Shown here one piece after another: positions 23,437 through 30,957 of a stretch of DNA of 64,000 nucleotides (position 1 is the stretch's first letter; each line of letters opens with the position of its first letter). The notes below the pieces were generated by a model. That model searched no databases. It was not told the origin of the DNA and saw only the letters and a program-made list of their open reading frames with translations. The DNA lies in assembly GCF_007995085.1 (NCBI RefSeq), contig NZ_VOQS01000003.1, positions 1,364,001-1,428,000 of the forward strand, in the 5' to 3' direction. This stretch comes from Paraburkholderia azotifigens. GTDB lineage: Bacteria; Pseudomonadota; Gammaproteobacteria; Burkholderiales; Burkholderiaceae. Both the position numbers and the translations under genes were made by a program.

Positions 23437-23452
23437 GTCTCGATTCTGAGAC
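23437..23452. promoter_or_regulatory. Upstream activator site 3 (GTCTC-N6-GAGAC)
   Basis: GTCTCGATTCTGAGAC, a perfect 5-bp inverted repeat with a 6-base spacer, 89 bp upstream of the -24 element. Position and symmetry fit an enhancer for a Fis-type helix-turn-helix dimer. Confidence 0.6.
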
Positions 23453-23525
23453 TATTCTGTACTGTCGTTCGAATCGAAGCGTGACGTCCCTGCTGCTCAG
23501 GCCGGAGAAACCCGCGCGACGGCCA

Positions 23526-23541
23526 TGGCACGGAACCTGCA
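23526..23541 (+). promoter_or_regulatory. Sigma-54 (-24/-12) promoter of the GntP-type permease
   Basis: TGGCACGGAACCTGCA matches the RpoN consensus TGGCAC-N5-TTGCA at all but one or two positions and keeps the obligatory GG-N10-GC spacing. It lies 71 bp upstream of the permease start codon and downstream of three palindromes, next to a gene for a sigma-54 activator. Confidence 0.82.
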
Positions 23542-23611
23542 TCAACGGACGCCGGTCGCCGCGGCCCGCTCGCGCGCGTCAACGTAGAACAACCAAGTAT
23601 TGGAGACTCAA

Positions 23612-25015
23612 TTGGCTTTTGTCATCGTCCTCGCCGCCCTGGCGTTCCTGATGTTCGCCGCCTATCGCGGCTACAGCGTGATTCTCGTCGCGCCGATCGC
23701 CGCGCTCGGTGCGGTGCTGCTGGTCGATCCCGCTGCCGTCGCGCCCGTCTTTTCGGGCATCTTCATGGAGAAGATGGTCGTCTTCGTGAAGCTTTACTTC
23801 CCTGTGTTCCTGCTCGGCGCCGTGTTCGGCAAGGTGATCGAACTGTCGGGCTTCGCCGCATCGATCGTGCATTCGGCGATCCGCTATATCGGCCGCGCGC
23901 GCGCGAACGCGGTGATCGTCGCCGTGTGCGCGCTGCTGACGTACGGCGGCGTGTCGCTGTTCGTGGTGGTGTTCGCGGTATATCCGTTCGCGGCCGAGCT
24001 GTATCGCCAGAGCAATATTCCGAAGCGCCTGATGCCGGGCGCGATCGCGCTGGGCGCGTTCTCCTTCACGATGGATTCGCTGCCGGGCACGCCGCAGATC
24101 CAGAACATCATTCCGTCCACGTTCTTCAAGACGACGGCTTGGGCCGCGCCGGGTCTGGGTATCGCCGGTTCGCTGTTCATCATCGTCGTCGGTCTGACGT
24201 TCCTCGAATGGCGCCGCCGCTCGGCGATGGCGAAGGGCGAAGGCTACGGCACGTCGCTCATCAACGAACCGGAAACCGTCGAAACCGACAAGCTGCCGCA
24301 TCCCCTGCTCGCAATCGCGCCGCTGCTTCTGGTCGGCGTTGCAAACTTCGTGCTGACGCGCATGATTCCCGACTGGTACGGCGCGAGCTACACCGTCTCG
24401 CCTGACGTGCTGCCCGGCAACCACGGCGCGCCCGTGACGGCGACGGTCAAGGCTGTCGTCGCGATCTGGTCGGTGGAAGGCGCGTTGCTGCTGGGCATTC
24501 TGCTCGTCGTCCTGACCGCCTTCGGTCGCGTGAAGGAGCGTTTTGCGTCGGGCACGAAGGCGGCTGTCGGCGGCGCGCTGCTCGCTTCGCTGAACACCGC
24601 TTCGGAATACGGCTTCGGCGGCGTGATCGCGGCGTTGCCCGGCTTCATCGTCGTGAGCGATGCGCTCAAGAGCATTCCGAATCCGCTCGTGAACGCGGCT
24701 GTGTCGGTGAGTTCGCTTGCGGGTATCACGGGTTCCGCGTCGGGCGGCATGAGCATCGCGCTCGCGGCGATGTCGGATCTGTTCATCAAGGGCGCGGAAT
24801 CTGCGCACATTCCGATGGAAGTGCTGCATCGCGTGGTTGCGATGGCGAGCGGCGGCATGGATACGCTGCCCCACAACGGCGCCGTGATCACGCTGCTGGC
24901 CGTGACGGGTCTGACGCACCGCGAGTCGTATCGCGACATCTTCGCGGTGACGATCATCAAGACGCTGGCCGTGTTCTTCGTGATCGGACTGTACTACGCG
25001 ACGGGCCTGGTTTAA
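23612..25015 (+). CDS. GntP-family permease
   Basis: An inner-membrane protein of 467 residues with about twelve hydrophobic segments. The conserved GALLASLNTASEYGFGGVIAAL and SGGMDTLPHNGAVITLL stretches place it in the GntP family, whose members carry gluconate, D-beta-hydroxybutyrate and related acids. A TTG at 23612 has GGAG six bases upstream and is chosen over a TTG at 23600, which would overlap that ribosome site. It is controlled by a sigma-54 promoter and probably by the divergent activator. No gluconate kinase or hydroxybutyrate dehydrogenase is adjacent; a short-chain organic acid is more likely than gluconate, but this is inference. A strong terminator follows. Confidence 0.88.
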   Translation: MAFVIVLAALAFLMFAAYRGYSVILVAPIAALGAVLLVDPAAVAPVFSGIFMEKMVVFVKLYFPVFLLGAVFGKVIELSGFAASIVHSAIRYIGRARANAVIVAVCALLTYGGVSLFVVVFAVYPFAAELYRQSNIPKRLMPGAIALGAFSFTMDSLPGTPQIQNIIPSTFFKTTAWAAPGLGIAGSLFIIVVGLTFLEWRRRSAMAKGEGYGTSLINEPETVETDKLPHPLLAIAPLLLVGVANFVLTRMIPDWYGASYTVSPDVLPGNHGAPVTATVKAVVAIWSVEGALLLGILLVVLTAFGRVKERFASGTKAAVGGALLASLNTASEYGFGGVIAALPGFIVVSDALKSIPNPLVNAAVSVSSLAGITGSASGGMSIALAAMSDLFIKGAESAHIPMEVLHRVVAMASGGMDTLPHNGAVITLLAVTGLTHRESYRDIFAVTIIKTLAVFFVIGLYYATGLV

Positions 25016-25030
25016 GCCGTCGTTCTCAAA

Positions 25031-25062
25031 CAAAAAGGGGCGCAGCGCGCCCCTTTTTTTGT
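25031..25062. terminator. Bidirectional rho-independent terminator
   Basis: GGGGCGC and GCGCCCC pair around a 3-base loop, flanked by AAAAA on the left and TTTTTTT on the right. It can end both the plus-strand permease transcript and the minus-strand DUF3443 transcript. Confidence 0.9.
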
Positions 25063-25089
25063 TCCGCAAGATCCCCTTCAACTGCGCAT

Positions 25090-26370
25090 TCAGCTTGACG
25101 TGTAGGCAACGTACGGGCCGACGACACCTGCCGCCGCCGACATACCTGAAATGCCGCAGTACATATGACGGCCGTAGAAGTACGGCATGCCGATGTCGAG
25201 CGCGTTGAACATCGCTACGCCGAGATTGTTGAACGCATAGTTGCCTGAGTTGAGCAGCGTCACGCCGTTGCTGACGTTGAACTGGATGGTCGCTTTCGCC
25301 GAACTGGCCGCCGTGAAGACTGCCGTCAGGCCCGTCGGCGCGGCCGGCGTATAGAACCCGTTCGATGCCTTGCTCAACGTCGTGCTCTGGAAGTACAAGC
25401 CGCTAGAGCCCGAGTCGAAGAATGCCGTCTTCGAGTACGAGCGTCCTTCGAAGACCGCGTCCATATCGCCCCAGATGTTGGTCGGCAAGATCGTCGCGCC
25501 CGTTCCGCCCAGCGCATTGTTCGACTGCGTGTCGATGCCGAACACGAGCGTACCCGTGCCCTTCGCGGCACCCGTATCGGGCACTTGCCACATCTCGACG
25601 ATCACGCCGTTGTTGTCGACCGGGAACTTCCTGACGGGGTTGGTCACCTGATCCGTCACCGCCACCTGCGCGACCGAGCAGGTCGTGCTCGGGCACAGGT
25701 AGTAAGCGCCCGCGACGATAGAGTTCTGGCAGTCCACGCCGCAATCGTTCGGCGACGTGCCGATGCCAAGTATGCCGTTCGCGCCGAGCGTCGAGGGCGT
25801 CGACATGTCGTCGCCCGTCAGACACCCGTTTGTGCCCGTGGGAATGGTCGCTGCCAGCGTAGGATCGGCAATCACCTGGATCGGCAGGGTCGACGCAAGT
25901 TCGCCCGACATGACCAGATCCGCCTTCTGAACCGTGCCCCACGTGTTGCCCGAGCCGAACGACACGCACTCGGCAACCGGCTGACCGCCCTGCGTCTCCC
26001 GCGTCAATGCGGCAGACGTGTTGCCCGGAATGACTGACGCAAACAGGCGCAAACCGAACGATTCGGTATCGACGAGCACGTTGTCGATAGTCGAGCAGGT
26101 CGTTCCGACGCCGCCCGAGCCCGGTCCACACACCTTCACGCTCACCATCGGGAAGTTGCGCACGCTGCTGAACGACGACACGGTGATCGGCACGGTATTC
26201 GGCGATCCCGATGCTACGGGCGTTGCCGTCGCGTCGGCGAAGGCGGTGCTGACGGCGGGCGTCGTGGTCGCCGAACTGGTCGACGCATTCGACGAACCGC
26301 CGCCTCCGCCACATCCAGCGAGCGCCACACAGAGGCCACTGATGGCAAGAATCCACTTCAATGCACGCAT
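25090..26370 (-). CDS. DUF3443 family lipoprotein
   Basis: A 426-residue precursor starting MRALKWILAISGLCVALAGC. The lipobox LAGC at residue 20 is followed by a Gly/Ser-rich linker, so an outer-membrane or periplasmic lipoprotein is predicted. The body contains VDTESFGLRLFASVIPG, DSGSSGLYF and an internal pattern of paired Cys, typical of DUF3443, which is common in Burkholderia and resembles pepsin-like folds in its DSGSSG motif. The ATG at 26370 follows GAGGAG. The gene lies 16 bp downstream of a DUF2844 gene, the usual partner, so the two form an operon. Function unknown. Confidence 0.88.
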   Translation of the reverse strand: MRALKWILAISGLCVALAGCGGGGGSSNASTSSATTTPAVSTAFADATATPVASGSPNTVPITVSSFSSVRNFPMVSVKVCGPGSGGVGTTCSTIDNVLVDTESFGLRLFASVIPGNTSAALTRETQGGQPVAECVSFGSGNTWGTVQKADLVMSGELASTLPIQVIADPTLAATIPTGTNGCLTGDDMSTPSTLGANGILGIGTSPNDCGVDCQNSIVAGAYYLCPSTTCSVAQVAVTDQVTNPVRKFPVDNNGVIVEMWQVPDTGAAKGTGTLVFGIDTQSNNALGGTGATILPTNIWGDMDAVFEGRSYSKTAFFDSGSSGLYFQSTTLSKASNGFYTPAAPTGLTAVFTAASSAKATIQFNVSNGVTLLNSGNYAFNNLGVAMFNALDIGMPYFYGRHMYCGISGMSAAAGVVGPYVAYTSS

Positions 26371-26386
26371 TTCTGGTCTCCTCGCC

Positions 26387-26854
26387 TTACTGGATGTCAT
26401 CGCTGCTCATGCCTGCGGGAAGACCCGTCGGCAACCACGCACGTCCGACGTACGAGCCCATGTGGCCGCCCGTCTGAACCACGACATCCGAACGCTGCAC
26501 CGTCGCGGGCCCGAATGCGCTGCCCTGTTGCGCATGCTGCTGATTCACAGTCTCGAGGTAGCCCGCGAAGTAGCTGCCGAGCAGCGCGCTGAGATCGGGC
26601 ATGTGCGGACCGTGCCACGACACGGCAAAGACGGTCCCCGATTGCCCCACGTATTCGCGGACCAGTGTGCCGTCGGCCAGCGTCGCTTCGTTGACGGTGT
26701 AGGGCACGGCCGTCGCGCTCATGCGCATGACGGCCTGGGTTGCGCTGGCCCTGACTGTCGCGGTATAGGTGGGAGACGTTCCAAGCGCCGCGTTGGCGGA
26801 AAGGCAATTGGCGCATGCAACTGCTGCCAACAGGCATTGCAGACGAAACTTCAT
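26387..26854 (-). CDS. DUF2844 family secreted protein
   Basis: A 155-residue precursor with signal peptide MKFRLQCLLAAVACANCLSA, cleaved near ANA-A. The mature part, with YTVNEATLADGTLVREYV, GTVFAVSWHGPHMPDLSALL and GRAWLPTGLPAGMSSDDI, matches DUF2844, which is nearly always found next to DUF3443 in Burkholderia and relatives. It is the first gene of the pair. Likely periplasmic; function unknown. Confidence 0.88.
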   Translation of the reverse strand: MKFRLQCLLAAVACANCLSANAALGTSPTYTATVRASATQAVMRMSATAVPYTVNEATLADGTLVREYVGQSGTVFAVSWHGPHMPDLSALLGSYFAGYLETVNQQHAQQGSAFGPATVQRSDVVVQTGGHMGSYVGRAWLPTGLPAGMSSDDIQ

Positions 26855-27124
26855 TAAAGTCCTCGGTTTATATTTTCTTTGATCGAAGCCAATCCCCGTT
26901 CACCCGTAATAATCGGGGCGATTTGACTTTTTGCTTCCTTTCGGAAGGTACGGCCTTGCTCCCATTTCCATGCATGCCTTTCGCATTTATTCGAAGCGAA
27001 CTACATGCAAGCATGCCGGGGAACAATTCCGGTTAACGGAATGACCGCTTCAAACTGAAGAGAAATAGGAGAAAAACAAATTGCGTCGGCGGCACGCGCA
27101 CGCCCGGCTCAAGGCGCGCTTTCA

Positions 27125-27250
27125 ATGCGAAAGCAAACCGCAATAACAAGAAAGATCAAATCAATCTTTGATCGGAGAGATGTAGCGGTACGTGAAGAAG
27201 TTCATCCGCTTTTCGAAGGTGCAAAAGAAATGTTCGAGCACGGCGCATAA
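27125..27250 (+). CDS. Possible 41-residue small protein, or part of a small RNA
   Basis: ATG at 27125 opens a frame of 41 codons (MRKQTAITRKIKSIFDRRDV and on) that stops seven bases before a strong terminator. Against coding: no good ribosome site precedes it and its third positions are AT-rich, unlike genes of this genome. An AGGAG at about 27066 lies too far upstream to serve it. The transcript may instead be a small regulatory RNA. Called only because the stop codon and terminator fit together. Confidence 0.25.
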   Translation: MRKQTAITRKIKSIFDRRDVAVREEVHPLFEGAKEMFEHGA

Positions 27251-27257
27251 ACAACAA

Positions 27258-27295
27258 CGGCGCGCTGCCCTGGAGCAAGCGCGCCGCTTTATTTG
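27258..27295 (+). terminator. Rho-independent terminator in the DUF2844-DUF2442 gap
   Basis: CGGCGCGCT and AGCGCGCCG pair perfectly around an 11-base loop, followed by CTTTATTTGTTCTT. It indicates a plus-strand transcript ending here although no ordinary gene precedes it. Confidence 0.8.
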
Positions 27296-27631
27296 TTCTT
27301 GTTAGAGAGCCTGAACGGACGGACCATCGTACTTCGCGGAATCGACGACGATGTTTCCCCGATCATGTTCGGCCGTCGCGTTGCGAGTCAGGTCGGCGCC
27401 AACATCGCGCGCGCCCGAAGAGGCCGATACAGATTCCGTCATGGTGTCCAGGGAAGGCGTGAGATAAATAACGACAGATCGCACATAAACTCCGATTGGC
27501 ACCAAGCCGCTATTTTAACGCATGCAGCAGGGCCGTCTCCGTTTGCGCGACGAGCAAGCCAACGAAAACAACGCGCCGCGGCGAACGGCGCGCCGTCTCG
27601 TGCATCGACACATCAGCGAAACATCGCGACG

Positions 27632-27871
27632 CTAGTGCCGCATCGACTCCGGCAGCGACATCATCAAGGCCATTACATCCATGTCCTCGTCGAGTTCAGG
27701 CCAGATCAGTTGCTGCTTGTCGAGCGAAATGGCGAAGTGCTCGCGCTCCGACTCGGTCGCGGCGGCGAGCGTGGGAAACCAGTTGAGTGGAAATTCGACG
27801 GCGCGGCCGTCTGACAGATCGAGAAACAGGTGTGCACTATCGAAATGCACATCGACGGCATCGGCACGCAT
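27632..27871 (-). CDS. DUF2442 domain protein
   Basis: A 79-residue protein starting MRADAVDVHFDSAHLFLDLS. The pattern DGRAVEFPLNWFPTLAAAT, then IWPELDEDMDVMALM, is the DUF2442 signature. Such proteins often occur beside toxin-like DUF4160 proteins, but no DUF4160 gene is present here. The ATG at 27871 has GGGAGG upstream and is chosen over one at 27898. Function unknown. Confidence 0.85.
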   Translation of the reverse strand: MRADAVDVHFDSAHLFLDLSDGRAVEFPLNWFPTLAAATESEREHFAISLDKQQLIWPELDEDMDVMALMMSLPESMRH

Positions 27872-27973
27872 GATCGCCTCCCGCAGGGGTCCAATCAAAC
27901 GATAGGCGTGCCAGCTGCGTGCTTCAAGCGCAATGCACGGGGCCCGAACAGAAAACCGTGGGCAGCGGATGCG

Positions 27974-28228
27974 TTACAGCTCGGGCCGCGCGAGATCGTG
28001 TTCGACGATATGCTCGCCGTACACCTGCGCCGCTGCGAGCGCTTCTTCCCTGGTTGGGTACGGACCGAGATCGGGCGCGCCGTCGAACGGAAAGAGCAGG
28101 CGCCCGTCCGTCTTGCGCACGACGCGCAGCACGCCGAAAAAGCGCCGGTAGCCCGCGAGCTTCGAGCCCGCGCTCACTTCGAAATCGCCCTCGCTCTTGC
28201 CGGGCACACTGGGAATGAACCTGCTCAT
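27974..28228 (-). CDS. Small hypothetical protein
   Basis: An 84-residue soluble protein starting MSRFIPSVPGKSEGDFEVSA. It contains YRRFFGVLRVVRKTDGRLLFPF and an acidic C-terminus. No signal peptide or membrane segment. It lies about 100 bp upstream of the DUF2442 gene on the same strand and may be cotranscribed. The family was not recognised. Confidence 0.65.
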   Translation of the reverse strand: MSRFIPSVPGKSEGDFEVSAGSKLAGYRRFFGVLRVVRKTDGRLLFPFDGAPDLGPYPTREEALAAAQVYGEHIVEHDLARPEL

Positions 28229-28320
28229 GATGACTTCTTGAATGCGTGAAATGGCGTGAGGAAACCGCTATTTTCGCACGCTCATTGTGTGCGCTTCATG
28301 TCGAAGCACACCGGGCGCAT

Positions 28321-30342
28321 TCAACGGTGCGTGGATGCGTCGCCCGGCCGTTCGTTGATGTACGTTGCGACGTCGCGCCGTTCGAGCGCGTCGCCGAGTT
28401 TCATCCGCAGGAAGCTGCTTGTCGTGTAGCGCGTCACGCCTGAATAGAACTGGTTGACGAGCTTCGTCACCATCGCCGAATACATATCGATCAATTCCGG
28501 GTTGATCGAAAAATTGTCGTAGTTGACGATCGCTTGCGGTTTGATCCGCACGCCCGACAAACGCGATTCGACCTCTTGCCAGATGGTGTCGATCTGTTCC
28601 TGCGTCGTAACCTGAAAGCCTTCGAAGTTGACGAAGAACATGTTCTTCTCGGCGTCGTAATTGAAGCGCTCTTCCAGCGGCAAGCACAGGAGCAACGTGC
28701 GCAAACCCATCGGCGCCGCGCGGAAAATGCGTTCGTCCATCAGTCGCGGCGGCTGATCGATGATCGGCGTGAAGCCCATTTGCGCGACGATATCGTTCTG
28801 CACGTCGACGCCGGGCGCCACTTCCGTCAGTTCGAGTCCGCGCGGCGTAAGCGCGAACACGCAGCGCTCGGTGATGTACAGCACGTGCTGTCCGCGCCGC
28901 GCCGCGTATTCGCCACTGAACGTGCGATGCTCGACTTCGTCGACGAACTTCTGGCACGCCCCTTCGCGATTGATCTTCAGGCGCCCGTCTTCGATCGAAA
29001 CATCGAGATTGCCTGCGTTGAACGTGCCGACGAACACCACGCGCTTCGCGCTCTGGCTGATGTTGATGAAGCCGCCCGCGCCTGCGAGCTTCGGCCCGAA
29101 TTTGCTGACGTTCAGATTGCCCTGACGATCGGCCTGCGCGAGGCCGAGAAACGCGACGTCGAGCCCGCCGCCGTCGTAAAAGTCGAACTGATACGGCTGA
29201 TCGATGATGGCCTGCGTATTGGTAGCCGCACCGAAGTTCAGCCCGCCCGCAGGAATGCCGCCGATCACGCCCGGCTCCGTCGTCATCGTGAAGAGATCGA
29301 TCACGCCCTCTTCGTTCGCGACATTCGCAATGCCTTCGGGCATGCCGATGCCCAGATTCACGACGCTGTTCGCCATCAGTTCCATCGCCGCGCGCCGCGC
29401 GATCACCTTGCGCTCAGTCAGCTCCATTGGCGGCACCGAATTGGCGGGCACGCGCAGCTCGCCCGCAAACGCGGCCGAATACGGTTCGGCGAATGTCTGC
29501 CAGTGATGCTCGGGCCGCGCGACCACGACGCAATCGACCATGATGCCTGGTATCTTCACGTCGCGCGGATTGAGCGTGTACGTATCGGCGAGCCGTTCGA
29601 CCTGCACGATCACGACACCGCCCGAATTGCGCGCCGCCATCGCAATCGCGAGCGCTTCGAGCGTGAGCGCCTCGCGCTCCATCGTGACGTTGCCGTTCGC
29701 ATCGGCCGTCGTGCCGCGAATGATCGCGACGTCGATCGGAAAGGTCTTGTAGAACAGATGCTCGCCGCCGTCGATTTCCATCAGCCTGACGAGATCTTCC
29801 GTCGTGCGGCTATTCAGCTTGCCACCACCGTGCCGCGGATCGACGAACGTGCCTAGGCCGATCGTCGACAGATGCCCCGGTTTGCCCGCAGCGATATCGC
29901 GGAACAGATGCGAGATCACGCCTTGCGGCAGGTTATAGGCCTCGATGCGCCCGTCGATGGCGAGTTGCTGCAGCTTCGGCACCAACCCCCAATGTCCGCC
30001 GATCACGCGGCGCACGAGCCCTTCATGCGCGAGATGGTTCAGCCCTTTCGATTTGCCGTCGCCCTGCCCCGCCGCGTAGACGAGCGTGAGATCGAGATGC
30101 GCGTTCGATGCATCGGGCGTCCCCAGCGCGCCCGGGCCGCCCGAGGTCGCCGCGTTCGCATCGAAGAAACGTTCCTCCAGCGCGATCGCTACCTCTTCGG
30201 CAAAGCCGACGCCGACGAAACCGCCCGTCGCAATCGTGTCGCCCGCGCGTATCAGCTCGACTGCGGCGCGCGCGCTCACGACCTTGTTGCGCCCGACCTT
30301 GCGCTCGGTAATAGGGAACGGGTATTGGAATACGGCGCGCAT
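28321..30342 (-). CDS. Acyl-CoA:acetate/3-ketoacid CoA-transferase, fused alpha and beta domains (Pct-like)
   Basis: A cytosolic enzyme of 673 residues that moves CoA between short-chain carboxylates. Domain 1 (about 20-270) begins [20 protein letters not shown]; domain 2 (about 305-520) contains [18 protein letters not shown] and [18 protein letters not shown], where the Glu is expected to form the glutamyl-CoA intermediate. Single-chain family members such as propionate CoA-transferase are about 520 residues; this one has some 130 more at the C-terminus (from [16 protein letters not shown] on). ATG at 30342 with GGAG nine bases upstream. No pathway genes are adjacent, so the acid pair is unknown. 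Confidence 0.87.
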   Translation of the reverse strand: MRAVFQYPFPITERKVGRNKVVSARAAVELIRAGDTIATGGFVGVGFAEEVAIALEERFFDANAATSGGPGALGTPDASNAHLDLTLVYAAGQGDGKSKGLNHLAHEGLVRRVIGGHWGLVPKLQQLAIDGRIEAYNLPQGVISHLFRDIAAGKPGHLSTIGLGTFVDPRHGGGKLNSRTTEDLVRLMEIDGGEHLFYKTFPIDVAIIRGTTADANGNVTMEREALTLEALAIAMAARNSGGVVIVQVERLADTYTLNPRDVKIPGIMVDCVVVARPEHHWQTFAEPYSAAFAGELRVPANSVPPMELTERKVIARRAAMELMANSVVNLGIGMPEGIANVANEEGVIDLFTMTTEPGVIGGIPAGGLNFGAATNTQAIIDQPYQFDFYDGGGLDVAFLGLAQADRQGNLNVSKFGPKLAGAGGFINISQSAKRVVFVGTFNAGNLDVSIEDGRLKINREGACQKFVDEVEHRTFSGEYAARRGQHVLYITERCVFALTPRGLELTEVAPGVDVQNDIVAQMGFTPIIDQPPRLMDERIFRAAPMGLRTLLLCLPLEERFNYDAEKNMFFVNFEGFQVTTQEQIDTIWQEVESRLSGVRIKPQAIVNYDNFSINPELIDMYSAMVTKLVNQFYSGVTRYTTSSFLRMKLGDALERRDVATYINERPGDASTHR

Positions 30343-30957
30343 GGTGTCTCCTGGTTGCTGCCCGTCCGAGCGTCATCGCGCTATGGGTTGCGACGCGCAA
30401 GGTGCAACCCGCAACGGCCTGTGCGGTTTTTTGCGGTGCCTGAACACGCAATTTAGCAAGCCGCGAAAGCGGCGTCAGCATTTATTGGCGATCAGCATGG
30501 ACGCAATCCAATTCGTCGAACCGGCGGTCGTTTAACAATGCGCCCTTATTTTCCTGCTGCATTTTGCATGCAATAGCGAAAGCTTAGGTAAGCAAAGCTT
30601 TTTCCATCGCGCTTCGAATATTTGTTAAAACGATGCGGCGCGCATTCGTATAACCCATTCCGCATGCGCGCCGTTGCGCGGACAACGACGAGATGGTTCG
30701 ACCTGATGAAAACAGGCACAATCGCTCGGGCTAAACAAAAATCGCGGCGCGCCGTAAACGCAGAGAGCAGCGCCGTCCGCATGCGCAGCAATAATTACCG
30801 CCGAAGCGGCTGGCCACCATGAAAGGCAATACTTTTCCCCATCCAATGCGCGCACGATGCACGGCGCGCTTGAGCGTGCTCATGCCATCGGCAGACGCCG
30901 CACTGTATCGGCATATCCATCGCGCAGCGTTGCGCGCGAACTGAGGCGAGTCCGCGT
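30343..30957. other. Noncoding 615-bp region between divergent CoA-transferase and GGDEF-EAL genes
   Basis: It holds the promoters of both divergent genes. The section 30530-30640 is AT-rich and is the likeliest promoter zone. No repeat, gene or recognised site was found. Confidence 0.5.

Larger units (their letters stand above)
26855..27631. other. AT-richer noncoding region with a possible small transcript
   Basis: This 777-bp region is upstream of DUF2844 and downstream of DUF2442. The part 26870-27250 is clearly AT-richer than the surroundings. It contains a possible 41-codon frame ending at 27250 and a strong plus-strand terminator (27258-27295), both listed separately. The part 27300-27630 has only frames of poor composition, and nothing was recognised there. 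Confidence 0.5.

Noticed and set aside
23579..25081. Minus-strand 500-codon frame over the GntP-type permease
   Set aside because: The plus strand shows the membrane protein with a sigma-54 promoter and ribosome site; the antisense frame has no recognisable domain.
27293..27814. Plus-strand 173-codon frame overlapping the DUF2442 gene
   Set aside because: Composition is not gene-like and it overlaps a recognised domain gene on the other strand.
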